The position numbers were made by a program, and so were the translations under genes. The notes beneath the pieces were generated by a model, which searched no databases, was not told the origin of the DNA, and worked only from the letters and a program-made list of their open reading frames with translations. 5,428 bases of DNA from Thermomonas sp. (GTDB lineage Bacteria > Pseudomonadota > Gammaproteobacteria > Xanthomonadales > Xanthomonadaceae), in the NCBI GenBank assembly GCA_024711415.1, contig JANJSW010000311.1, positions 1 through 5,428 on the forward strand, given 5' to 3'. Shown one piece after another: positions 1-5,428 of the stretch (the stretch's first letter is position 1; the number at the start of each line of letters is the position of its first letter).

Positions 1-621
1 GCGCACGACGTTGTCGAAATTGGCCAGCGGCTCGCCCATGCCCATCATCACCACGTTGGTGAGACGGCGCTGCTGGTGCGGCACGTTGCCGAGATGGCGC
101 GCGGCCACCCACACCTGGCCGATGATCTCGGCGGTGGACAGGTTGCGGTTGAAGCCCTGGGTGGCGGTGGAGCAGAACCCACAGTTGAGCGCGCAACCCA
201 CCTGCGAGGACACGCACAGGGTGCCGCGGCCCTTGTCCGGGATATAGACGGTTTCGATGGCGTTCCTGGCGTCCATGCCGAGCAGCCACTTGTGGGTGCC
301 GTCGGTGGAGGCCTTGTCGAACACGACCTGCGGCGCGCGCACCACCGCGCGCTCCTCCAGCTTGGCGCGCAGCGCCTTGCCGAGGTCGGTCATGTCCGCG
401 AAGTCGGTGGCGTAGCGGTGATGGATCCACTTCATCACCTGGTGGGCGCGGAATTTCTTCTCGCCCAGTTCTTCCTCGAAGAAGCGCTCCAGGCGGGCGC
501 GGTCGAAGTCGAAGATATTGGTGCGGCCGTCCACGCCGGTATCCACCGGCGTGGAGGCAGGCGCGGCCCCGTCGTCGCCCAGCAGGGCGATCTCGATGGC
601 GGGGCTGCGCGCTTCAGTCAT
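1..621 (-). CDS. rlmN: RlmN, dual-specificity 23S rRNA (A2503)/tRNA (A37) C2-methyltransferase, N-terminal part (3' end outside window)
   Basis: Radical-SAM enzyme that methylates C2 of adenine 2503 in 23S rRNA and, in characterised homologues, A37 of some tRNAs. The visible 207 residues read without interruption. An accessory N-terminal domain (about residues 36-115, with the conserved [11 protein letters not shown] stretch at 60-70) leads into the radical-SAM core. The CxxxCxxC iron-sulfur motif is C143, C147 and C150, inside [18 protein letters not shown]. The RlmN-typical [14 protein letters not shown] follows near residues 192-205. The family is usually about 370-400 residues, so roughly half is missing past the left edge, including the catalytic C-terminal cysteine. 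The ATG at 621-619 is the first possible in-frame start, because the ndk stop codon lies in the same frame four codons upstream. Only a weak ribosome-binding site is visible, which suggests translational coupling to ndk. The first 35 residues look like a poorly conserved leader. Confidence 0.97.
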   Translation of the reverse strand, partial: MTEARSPAIEIALLGDDGAAPASTPVDTGVDGRTNIFDFDRARLERFFEEELGEKKFRAHQVMKWIHHRYATDFADMTDLGKALRAKLEERAVVRAPQVVFDKASTDGTHKWLLGMDARNAIETVYIPDKGRGTLCVSSQVGCALNCGFCSTATQGFNRNLSTAEIIGQVWVAARHLGNVPHQQRRLTNVVMMGMGEPLANFDNVVR

Positions 622-630
622 GGCGTCGGC

Positions 631-1056
631 TCAGCGCGCGTAGACGTCGGTTGCCGGGAAGAAGTAGGCGATCTCGATCGCCGCGTTCTCCAGCGAGTCC
701 GAGCCGTGCACCGCGTTGGCGTCGATGCTGTCGGCGAAGTCGGCGCGGATGGTGCCAGCGGCCGCTTCCTTCGGGTTGGTGGCGCCCATCAGCTCGCGGT
801 TCTTCAGCACCGCGCCCTCGCCTTCCAGCGCCTGCACCATCACCGGGCCGGAGATCATGAACTCCACCAGCGCATTGAAGAACGGACGCTCGCGGTGGAC
901 CGCGTAGAAGCCCTCGGCTTCGGCCTTGGACAGGTGCTTCATCTTGGCGGCAACGACCTTCAGGCCGGCCTTCTCGAAGCGGGAATAGATTTCGCCGATG
1001 ACGTTCTTGGCAACGGCATCGGGCTTGATGATCGAAAGGGTGCGCTCCAGCGCCAT
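631..1056 (-). CDS. ndk: Nucleoside diphosphate kinase
   Basis: Cytoplasmic enzyme that moves the gamma-phosphate from ATP to other (d)NDPs through a phosphohistidine, balancing NTP and dNTP pools. The 141-residue protein is full length for the bacterial family (about 141-143). It starts with the typical [15 protein letters not shown]. The nucleotide-binding and catalytic residues are in place by family numbering: K11, Y51, F59, R87, T93, R104, N114 and the phosphorylated H117 in NAVHGSDS. The reading frame stays open 64 codons upstream, but the ATG at 1056-1054 is chosen because the family N-terminus begins there and GGAG (1066-1063) sits six bases before it. rlmN begins nine bases downstream in the same frame, so the two are probably one transcript. 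The gene diverges from the TetR gene, and its leader carries a terminator-like hairpin (see 1109-1134). Confidence 0.98.
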   Translation of the reverse strand: MALERTLSIIKPDAVAKNVIGEIYSRFEKAGLKVVAAKMKHLSKAEAEGFYAVHRERPFFNALVEFMISGPVMVQALEGEGAVLKNRELMGATNPKEAAAGTIRADFADSIDANAVHGSDSLENAAIEIAYFFPATDVYAR

Positions 1057-1062
1057 GGGATT

Positions 1063-1068
1063 CTCCGG
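1063..1068 (-). promoter_or_regulatory. Ribosome-binding site of ndk
   Basis: On the minus strand CCGGAG lies six bases before the ndk ATG. It is a good Shine-Dalgarno match and decides the ndk start over the longer open frame. Confidence 0.75.
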
Positions 1069-1074
1069 ATGTGG

Positions 1075-1098
1075 CGGGCGTCCATGCCGGATCGCCCG
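1075..1098 (-). repeat. Small stem-loop in the ndk leader
   Basis: CGGGCG (1075-1080) and CGCCCG (1093-1098) are exact inverted copies separated by 12 bases. A further TCC/GGA pairing is possible inside the loop. In the ndk mRNA this stem would end seven bases before the Shine-Dalgarno sequence, so it could modulate ribosome access. A 6-bp palindrome is common in GC-rich DNA, so its function is only a possibility. Confidence 0.35.
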
Positions 1099-1108
1099 AT
1101 GATAACAG

Positions 1109-1134
1109 AAAAACCCGCGTACTGGCGCGGGTTT
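1109..1134 (-). terminator. Intrinsic-terminator-like hairpin in the ndk leader
   Basis: The plus strand shows AAACCCGCG (1111-1119), a six-base spacer TACTGG and the exact reverse complement CGCGGGTTT (1126-1134). Read on the minus strand this is a 9-bp stem, five of whose pairs are the GC-rich CGCGG/CCGCG core, running directly into TTTTT (1113-1109). That is the form of a Rho-independent terminator. No minus-strand gene is visible just upstream that needs terminating, because the neighbour is divergent. It lies between a candidate ndk promoter (1155-1183) and ndk, so it could be a transcription attenuator, the end of a very short RNA, or a barrier to antisense transcripts from the regulator side. 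On the plus strand the T tract is only three bases, so it should work poorly in that direction. Confidence 0.55.
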
Positions 1135-1154
1135 GGCCGATATGGCTGCGGACG

Positions 1155-1183
1155 ATTCTAACCGATCGGCCGCCCGTTTCGTA
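1155..1183 (-). promoter_or_regulatory. Candidate ndk promoter
   Basis: The minus strand reads TAGAAT (1160-1155), a five-of-six match to the sigma70 -10 box. The -35 position with a 17-bp spacer is TACGAA (1183-1178), a poor match, so activity is uncertain. Transcription would start near 1148, giving a leader of about 90 nucleotides that contains the terminator-like hairpin. The 8-bp palindrome CCGATCGG (1162-1169) lies in the spacer. A rival -10, TATCAT (1104-1099), lies downstream of the hairpin and would give a leader of about 36 nucleotides; it also lacks a good -35. Confidence 0.35.
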
Positions 1184-1216
1184 CTTGCGCGCACGCGTCG
1201 AATGGATGAACGGCAA

Positions 1217-1245
1217 TTGACGTACGCCAGCGTACGGCGTACGCT
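1217..1245 (+). promoter_or_regulatory. Candidate promoter of the tetR-fad operon
   Basis: TTGACG (1217-1222) matches the sigma70 -35 box at five of six bases. After exactly 17 bases comes TACGCT (1240-1245), a weak -10 that keeps the first two bases and the last T. The predicted start point is near 1252, inside the PsrA-type inverted repeat, and the spacer is filled by a second inverted repeat. This layout would suit repression by the regulator encoded just downstream. The weak -10 is the main doubt. Confidence 0.45.
1221..1243 (+). repeat. Inverted repeat built on CGTACG, between the -35 and -10
   Basis: CGTACGCC (1221-1228) and GGCGTACG (1236-1243) are exact 8-bp inverted copies around AGCGTAC. 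The self-complementary hexamer CGTACG occurs three times, at 1221, 1231 and 1238. It fills the spacer of the candidate operon promoter, where a bound repressor would block RNA polymerase. It differs in sequence from the neighbouring PsrA-like site, so it may belong to a second regulator or simply be a hairpin. Which of these is true cannot be told from the sequence. Confidence 0.5.
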
Positions 1246-1260
1246 CAAACAAGCGTTTGA
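1245..1260 (+). promoter_or_regulatory. PsrA-type operator (perfect inverted repeat)
   Basis: TCAAAC-AAGC-GTTTGA is a perfect 6-4-6 inverted repeat. It fits the pattern I recall for Pseudomonas PsrA sites, (G/C)AAAC-N2-4-GTTT(G/C). It overlaps the last base of the candidate -10 and the predicted start point, and lies 14 bases before the ATG of a PsrA-like gene. Negative autoregulation of the regulator and the downstream beta-oxidation genes is therefore the natural reading. The palindrome and the regulator family are seen directly; the binding is inferred. Confidence 0.65.
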
Positions 1261-1263
1261 CTC

Positions 1264-1268
1264 GAGGG
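1264..1268 (+). promoter_or_regulatory. Ribosome-binding site of the TetR gene
   Basis: GAGGG ends six bases before the ATG at 1275. It decides that start over the in-frame TTG at 1257, which lies inside the operator and has no Shine-Dalgarno sequence at a proper distance. Confidence 0.7.
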
Positions 1269-1274
1269 CATCGC

Positions 1275-1901
1275 ATGGGGCTCCAGCACTTCTCGACCAA
1301 GGACCGCATCCTCTACGCGGCGGAGGAACTGTTCGCCCAGCAGGGCTTCGCCTCGACCTCGCTGCGCCAGGTCACCAGCCGCGCGGACGTCAACATCGCC
1401 GCGGTCAACTACCACTTCGGCAGCAAGGACAACCTGGTCAACGAGGTGTTCCGGCGGCGCATGGACGTGATGAGCGCGCAGCGGCTCGACGCCCTGGCCA
1501 AGGCGGTGGCCGCTGCGCCCGGCCAACTGGAACCGATCCTGGCCGCCTTCGTGGAACCCGCGTTGGCGATGGCGCAGGACCGCCACGGCGGCGGCGCCTT
1601 CATCCGGGTGATCGCCCGCGCCTACGCTGAAAGCAATGACAGCCTGCGCAAGTTCCTGTCCGACCAGTACGGCCACGTGCTGCGCGATTTCGCCAAAGCC
1701 ATCGCCCCCTGCGTGCCCGCGCTGGGCAAGGAAGACCTGTACTGGCGGCTGGACTTCCTGTCCGGCGCGCTGACCTATGCCATGGCCGATTTCGGCCTGA
1801 TCAAGCGCCCGCCCGGCGTGTCCGAATCCACCCATCGCCAGCGCGCCGCCAAGGCGCTGATCCGCTTCGCCTCGGCCGGCTTCCACGCCGACGCCACCTG
1901 A
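1275..1901 (+). CDS. TetR-family transcriptional regulator, PsrA-like (fatty-acid responsive)
   Basis: A 208-residue DNA-binding repressor of TetR size. The N-terminal helix-turn-helix covers about residues 8-55. [20 protein letters not shown] is followed by the turn and recognition helix [14 protein letters not shown] (38-51), which closely resembles the equivalent part of Pseudomonas PsrA ([13 protein letters not shown]). The remaining 150 residues form the variable ligand-binding domain. PsrA binds long-chain fatty acids or acyl-CoAs and controls beta-oxidation genes including itself. Here the gene lies 21 bases before a beta-oxidation enzyme gene and directly after a PsrA-type palindrome, so the same role is likely. 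The ATG at 1275 has a good ribosome-binding site; a TTG six codons earlier is rejected. The TetR family call is firm. The PsrA subfamily rests on remembered similarity plus context, and the ligand is inferred. Confidence 0.93.
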   Translation: MGLQHFSTKDRILYAAEELFAQQGFASTSLRQVTSRADVNIAAVNYHFGSKDNLVNEVFRRRMDVMSAQRLDALAKAVAAAPGQLEPILAAFVEPALAMAQDRHGGGAFIRVIARAYAESNDSLRKFLSDQYGHVLRDFAKAIAPCVPALGKEDLYWRLDFLSGALTYAMADFGLIKRPPGVSESTHRQRAAKALIRFASAGFHADAT

Positions 1902-1922
1902 ATTTTCAAGGAGATAGGAAAT

Positions 1923-4295
1923 ATGTCTCATAAACTGCTTGTACGTCGTGCCGCGATCCTCGGCGCCGGCGTGATGGGGGCACAGATCGCCGCGCACCTG
2001 ACCAATGCCGGCGTCGATACCGTGCTGTTCGATCTCGCCGCCAAGGAGGGTCATCCCGATGGCGTGGTGCTGAAGGCCATTGCCAACCTCGGCAAGCTCA
2101 GCCCCGCCCCGCTGGCCAGCAAGGCATTGGCCGAGGCGATCACGCCCGCCAACTACGACAGCGGCCTGGACCAGCTCAGGGACTGCGACCTGATCATCGA
2201 GGCGATCGCCGAGCGGATGGACTGGAAGCAGGACCTGTACCGGAAGATCGCGCCGTTCGTGCCGGCGCACGCCGTGCTGGCCTCCAACACGTCCGGCCTG
2301 GGCATCAATGCACTGGCCTCGGTGCTGCCGGAGGAAATGCGCCACCGCTTCTGCGGCGTGCACTTCTTCAACCCCCCGCGCTACATGCACCTGGCCGAGC
2401 TGATCCCGGCCACCACCACTGACGCAGCCGTGCTGGAAGGGTTGGAAACCTTCCTGGTCACCCAGCTCGGCAAGGGCGTGGTGTACGCCAAGGACACCCC
2501 GAATTTCATCGGCAACCGCATCGGCGTGTTCTCGATCCTGTCGGTGATCCACCACACCGCCGCGTTCAAGCTGGGCTTCGATGAAGTGGATGCGCTGACC
2601 GGCCCACTGCTGGGGCGGCCGAAGTCGGCCACCTACCGCACTTCCGACGTGGTTGGCCTGGACACCATGGCCCACGTCATCAAGACCATGGCCGACACCC
2701 TGCCCAATGACCCGTGGCACGGCTTCTTCCAGTCGCCGGCGTGGCTGTCCGCGCTGATCGGCAAGGGCGCGCTGGGCCAGAAGACCGGCGCCGGCATCTT
2801 CCGCAAGGTCGGCAAGGATATCGTCGTCCTCGACCTGGAAAAGCAGGACTACCGCGCCGCCGACCGCGCCGCCGCGCCGGAGGTGGTGGAAATCCTCAAG
2901 CTGAAGAACCCGGTGGAGAAGTTCGCCCGGCTGCGCGCCAGCGAGCATCCGCAGGCGCAGTTCCTGTGGGCCTGCTTCCGCGACCTGTTCCATTACAGCG
3001 CCTACCACCTGGCCGATATCGCCAACACCGCGCGCGATGTCGACCTGGCCATCCGCTGGGGTTACGGCTGGGCGCAGGGGCCGTTCGAAACCTGGCAGTC
3101 TGCCGACTGGCAGCAGGTGGCGGCATGGATCGTTGATGACATCGCCGCCGGCAAGAGCATGAGCACTGCCGCGCTGCCGGCGTGGGTGCTTGATGGCCGC
3201 AGCGGGGTACACGCGGCGGAAGGCAGCTACAGCCCCTCGCGCAATGCGGTGCAGCCGCGCTCCACCCTGCCCGTCTACCAGCGCCAGCGCTTCCCCGATG
3301 CGCTGCTGGGCGAGAAGTTCGCGCCCGGCACCACCGTGTTCGAGAACGACGGCCTGCGGATGTGGCACGACGGTGACGACGTGGCCGTGGTCAGCTTCAA
3401 GACCAAGATGCACACCGTCTCCGACGCGGTACTGGATGGCCTGCAGGAAGCGGTGTCGCGCGCCGAGCGCGATTTCGCCGGCATGGTGATCTGGCAGCCG
3501 AAGGAGCCGTTCTCCGCCGGCGCAGACCTGGCCGGCGCGCTGGGCGCCCTGCAGGCTGGCAAACTCGCCGAATTCGAGGCGATGGTGGAGAACTTCCAGC
3601 GCACCAGCCAGCGCATCAAGTATTCGCTGGTGCCGGTGGTGGCCGCGGTGCGCGGGCTCGCGCTGGGCGGCGGCTGCGAGTTCCAGATGCACAGCGCCAG
3701 GACCGTGGCGCACCTGGAAAGCTACATCGGCCTGGTCGAAGCCGGCGTCGGCCTGCTGCCGGCGGGTGGCGGGCTGAAGGAGTTCGCGGTGCGCGCCTCC
3801 GCGGCGGCAGGCCCCGGCGGCGACGTGTTCGCCGAGCTGAAGAAGATCTTCGAAACCGTGGCGATGGCCAAGGTGTCGAACTCCGCGGTCAACGCCAAGG
3901 AACTGGGCCTGCTGCGCGCCGGCGACAAGGTCGTCTTCAATGCCTTCGAACTGCTGCACATCGCCAAGGCCGAAGCGCGCGGGCTGGCCGAGGGCGGCTA
4001 TCGCCCGCCGCTGCCGGCGCGGCGCATCCAGGTGGCCGGCGACGTCGGCATCGCCACCTTCAAGATGCTGCTGGTCAACATGCTGGAGGGCCGCTTCGTC
4101 AGTCCCTACGACTACGAGATCGCCGAACGCATCGCCACCGTCCTGTGCGGCGGCAAGGTCGATCGCGGCGCGCTGGTGGACGAGGAATGGCTGCTCAAGC
4201 TGGAGCGCCAGCATTTCGTGGAGCTGGCCCAGCAGGAGAAGACCCAGGCCCGCATCGGCCACATGCTGAAGACCGGCAAGCCGCTGCGGAACTGA
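1923..4295 (+). CDS. 3-hydroxyacyl-CoA dehydrogenase / enoyl-CoA hydratase fusion, FadN-type domain order
   Basis: A 790-residue bifunctional beta-oxidation enzyme that hydrates 2-enoyl-CoA and oxidises the resulting 3-hydroxyacyl-CoA with NAD+. The dehydrogenase comes first. Its Rossmann motif is GAGVMG (14-19) with D37 ending the second strand, followed by SNTSGL (121-126), catalytic H147 in GVHFFNP paired with E159, and PNFIGNRIG (193-201). The 3HCDH C-terminal region covers about 198-430 and includes GQKTGAGIF. A crotonase domain follows from about 475: FSAGADL (530-536), GLALGGGCEF (578-587) and VEAGVGLLPAGGG (605-617), with E586 and E606 at the two catalytic glutamates. Both activities therefore look intact. 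E. coli FadB and FadJ have the reverse order; Bacillus subtilis FadN (about 790 residues) has this one. AAGGAG (1908-1913) precedes the ATG by nine bases. The gene follows its likely regulator by 21 bases. Confidence 0.95.
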   Translation: MSHKLLVRRAAILGAGVMGAQIAAHLTNAGVDTVLFDLAAKEGHPDGVVLKAIANLGKLSPAPLASKALAEAITPANYDSGLDQLRDCDLIIEAIAERMDWKQDLYRKIAPFVPAHAVLASNTSGLGINALASVLPEEMRHRFCGVHFFNPPRYMHLAELIPATTTDAAVLEGLETFLVTQLGKGVVYAKDTPNFIGNRIGVFSILSVIHHTAAFKLGFDEVDALTGPLLGRPKSATYRTSDVVGLDTMAHVIKTMADTLPNDPWHGFFQSPAWLSALIGKGALGQKTGAGIFRKVGKDIVVLDLEKQDYRAADRAAAPEVVEILKLKNPVEKFARLRASEHPQAQFLWACFRDLFHYSAYHLADIANTARDVDLAIRWGYGWAQGPFETWQSADWQQVAAWIVDDIAAGKSMSTAALPAWVLDGRSGVHAAEGSYSPSRNAVQPRSTLPVYQRQRFPDALLGEKFAPGTTVFENDGLRMWHDGDDVAVVSFKTKMHTVSDAVLDGLQEAVSRAERDFAGMVIWQPKEPFSAGADLAGALGALQAGKLAEFEAMVENFQRTSQRIKYSLVPVVAAVRGLALGGGCEFQMHSARTVAHLESYIGLVEAGVGLLPAGGGLKEFAVRASAAAGPGGDVFAELKKIFETVAMAKVSNSAVNAKELGLLRAGDKVVFNAFELLHIAKAEARGLAEGGYRPPLPARRIQVAGDVGIATFKMLLVNMLEGRFVSPYDYEIAERIATVLCGGKVDRGALVDEEWLLKLERQHFVELAQQEKTQARIGHMLKTGKPLRN

Positions 4296-4316
4296 GCCTC
4301 TCGCCCGCCTTCGGCA

Positions 4317-4344
4317 CCTTCTTCCCGCGAAGCCGGGAAGAAGG
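4317..4344. repeat. Perfect 11-bp-stem hairpin between the two fad genes, possibly a dispersed REP-like element
   Basis: The left arm (4317-4327, CCTTCTTCCCG) and right arm (4334-4344, CGGGAAGAAGG) are exact inverted copies around CGAAGC. There is no T tract, so it is not a standard intrinsic terminator. It is preceded by GCCCGCCTTCGGCACC, and the whole resembles a palindromic spacer I recall as frequent between genes in Xanthomonas/Lysobacter-type genomes. Only one copy is in this window, so repeat status is unproven. As RNA it could stabilise the upstream message or lower thiolase expression relative to the upstream gene. Confidence 0.55.
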
Positions 4345-4370
4345 ACAACCAAATTTTCGGAGTCATTCGA

Positions 4371-5428
4371 ATGAGCAAGCAGATCCAGGACGCCTACATC
4401 GTCGCCGCCACCCGCACGCCGGTCGGCAAGGCGCCCAAGGGCATGTTCCGCAATACCCGTCCCGACGACATGCTGGCGCACGTCCTGCGCAGCGTGGTGG
4501 CGCAGGCGCCGGGCATCGACGTCAGCCGCATCGACGACGCCATCATCGGCTGCGCCATGCCCGAGGGCGAGCAAGGCATGAACGTGGCGCGCATCGGCGT
4601 GCTGCTGGCCGGCCTTCCCAACACCATCGCCGCGCAGACCATCAACCGCTTCTGCTCCTCCGGCCTGCAGGCGGTGGCGCTGGCGGCCGACCAGATCCGG
4701 CTGGGCCATGCCGACCTGATGCTGGCTGGCGGCACCGAGTCGATGAGCATGGTGCCGATGATGGGCCACAAGGTGGCGATGGCGCCGTCGGTGTTCGACA
4801 ACGACCACGTCAACATCGCCTACGGCATGGGCATCACCGCCGAGAAGGTGGCCGAGGAATGGAAGATCTCGCGCGAGGCGCAGGACGCCTTCGCGCTGGC
4901 CTCGCACCAGAAGGCGCTGGCGGCGCAGGCGGCCGGCGAGTTCAGGGACGAGATCAGCCCGTACGAGATCGTCAGCCACCAGCCGGACCTGGCCGACGGC
5001 AGCCGCATCCTGACCCGCAACAAGCTGGCCGAGCATGATGAAGGCCCGCGCCCGGACACCACGCTGGAAGGACTGGCGAAGCTGCGCCCGGTGTTCCGCA
5101 ACGGCCAGTTCGGTGGCAGCGTGACCGCCGGCAACTCCTCGCAGATGAGCGACGGTGCCGGCGCCGTGTTGCTGGCATCGGCGCAGGCGATCAAGGACTA
5201 CGGCCTGACCCCGCTGGCGCGCTTTGTCAGCTTCTCGGTGGCAGGCGTGCGTCCCGAAGTGATGGGAATCGGACCGATCGCCGCGATCCCGAAGGCCTTG
5301 AGGCAGGCAGGCCTGACCCAGGATCAGTTGGACTGGATCGAGCTCAACGAAGCTTTCGCGGCGCAGGCGTTGGCGGTGATCCGCGACTGCGGCCTGGACC
5401 CGAGCAAGGTCAATCCGCTGGGCGGCGC
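4371..5428 (+). CDS. Acetyl-CoA acyltransferase (3-ketoacyl-CoA thiolase), FadA-like, 3' end outside window
   Basis: This enzyme performs the last beta-oxidation step, cleaving 3-ketoacyl-CoA with CoA to acetyl-CoA and an acyl-CoA two carbons shorter. The 352 visible residues read without a break. The start is thiolase-typical (DAYIVAATRTPVGK, 7-20). The acyl-accepting cysteine is C95 in NRFCSSGLQ, followed by AGGTESMSMVPM (119-130), VTAGNSSQMSDGAGA (251-265) and the NEAFAAQ motif (326-332). The sequence ends at KVNPLGG, just before the expected GHP histidine motif and the second catalytic cysteine, so about 45-50 residues of a roughly 395-400 residue protein are missing. GGAG (4359-4362) lies eight bases before the ATG. 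It is the third gene of the operon, 75 bases after the dehydrogenase/hydratase gene, and would be its functional partner. An acetoacetyl-CoA thiolase is possible by sequence, but the context favours the degradative enzyme. Confidence 0.95.
   Translation, partial: MSKQIQDAYIVAATRTPVGKAPKGMFRNTRPDDMLAHVLRSVVAQAPGIDVSRIDDAIIGCAMPEGEQGMNVARIGVLLAGLPNTIAAQTINRFCSSGLQAVALAADQIRLGHADLMLAGGTESMSMVPMMGHKVAMAPSVFDNDHVNIAYGMGITAEKVAEEWKISREAQDAFALASHQKALAAQAAGEFRDEISPYEIVSHQPDLADGSRILTRNKLAEHDEGPRPDTTLEGLAKLRPVFRNGQFGGSVTAGNSSQMSDGAGAVLLASAQAIKDYGLTPLARFVSFSVAGVRPEVMGIGPIAAIPKALRQAGLTQDQLDWIELNEAFAAQALAVIRDCGLDPSKVNPLGG

Noticed and set aside
1054..1085. A short upstream reading frame in the ndk leader beginning at 1085 (minus), overlapping the ndk start out of frame.
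   Set aside because: It has no ribosome-binding site and no meaningful product, and a chance ATG in a leader is expected.
76..1161. A 361-codon open frame on the plus strand across rlmN and ndk.
   Set aside because: It is antisense to two clearly recognised genes and carries the same shadow-type composition. It crosses the ndk leader by chance.
1057..1248. An N-terminal extension of Ndk by 64 residues.
   Set aside because: The extension covers the promoter and hairpin region and is unlike any Ndk. The family N-terminus and a good ribosome-binding site coincide at the ATG at 1056.
1257..1274. A TTG start six codons upstream for the TetR regulator.
   Set aside because: It lies inside the operator palindrome and around the predicted transcription start, without a ribosome-binding site. 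The ATG at 1275 has GAGGG six bases before it.
1245..5036. A 1263-codon open frame on the minus strand, antisense to the regulator and both enzyme genes.
   Set aside because: The three plus-strand genes share one frame, and this antisense frame is aligned codon for codon with them. It stays open because the genes avoid TTA, CTA and TCA codons, as expected at high GC. Its product is a compositionally odd Gly/Ala/His/Arg/Val-rich sequence with no recognisable domain.
4145..5038. A 297-codon plus-strand frame spanning the end of the dehydrogenase/hydratase gene and the thiolase.
   Set aside because: It is out of frame with two well-supported genes and is Arg/Gly/Ala/Pro-rich shadow sequence. 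The thiolase frame from 4371 carries all the expected motifs.
1..5428. A hidden defence, mobile or otherwise novel system.
   Set aside because: Both strands were read. All long stretches are explained by five conserved genes. I see no transposase, integrase, CRISPR-type repeats, tRNA or att-like duplication.

Overview
This 5.4 kb window is GC-rich bacterial DNA with strongly GC-biased third codon positions. The RlmN and Ndk sequences, the ndk-rlmN gene order and the PsrA-like regulator next to beta-oxidation genes suggest a gammaproteobacterium of the Xanthomonadaceae/Lysobacteraceae type (for example Xanthomonas, Stenotrophomonas, Lysobacter or Luteimonas relatives). This placement comes from remembered family resemblance, not a search.

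Layout. Positions 1-621 (minus strand) hold the first 207 codons of rlmN, a radical-SAM 23S rRNA/tRNA adenine-C2 methyltransferase; its C-terminal half lies beyond the left edge. Positions 631-1056 (minus) hold the complete ndk gene, nine bases upstream of rlmN and probably co-transcribed with it. A 218-bp divergent control region (1057-1274) follows. On the ndk side it carries a candidate minus-strand promoter, an intrinsic-terminator-like hairpin and a second small stem-loop. On the other side it has a plus-strand promoter overlapped by two inverted repeats, one of which matches the remembered PsrA operator pattern. Positions 1275-1901 (plus) encode a PsrA-like TetR regulator. Positions 1923-4295 encode a two-domain 3-hydroxyacyl-CoA dehydrogenase/enoyl-CoA hydratase in the FadN domain order (dehydrogenase first, hydratase last). 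A 75-bp gap with a perfect 11-bp-stem hairpin follows. Positions 4371-5428 hold an acyl-CoA thiolase that runs off the right edge before its catalytic GHP histidine motif.

How the genes work together. The three plus-strand genes look like one self-regulated operon for fatty-acid beta-oxidation. The regulator would sense fatty acids or acyl-CoAs and control its own promoter. The bifunctional enzyme hydrates 2-enoyl-CoA and oxidises the 3-hydroxyacyl-CoA. The thiolase cleaves the 3-ketoacyl-CoA to acetyl-CoA and a shortened acyl-CoA. No acyl-CoA dehydrogenase or synthetase is in view. The divergent ndk-rlmN pair is housekeeping (nucleotide pools and ribosomal RNA modification).

I see no mobile element, CRISPR array, tRNA, rRNA or novel defence-type system. 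The points most worth checking are regulatory: the operator/promoter overlap, the terminator-like hairpin in the ndk leader and the hairpin between the two enzyme genes.
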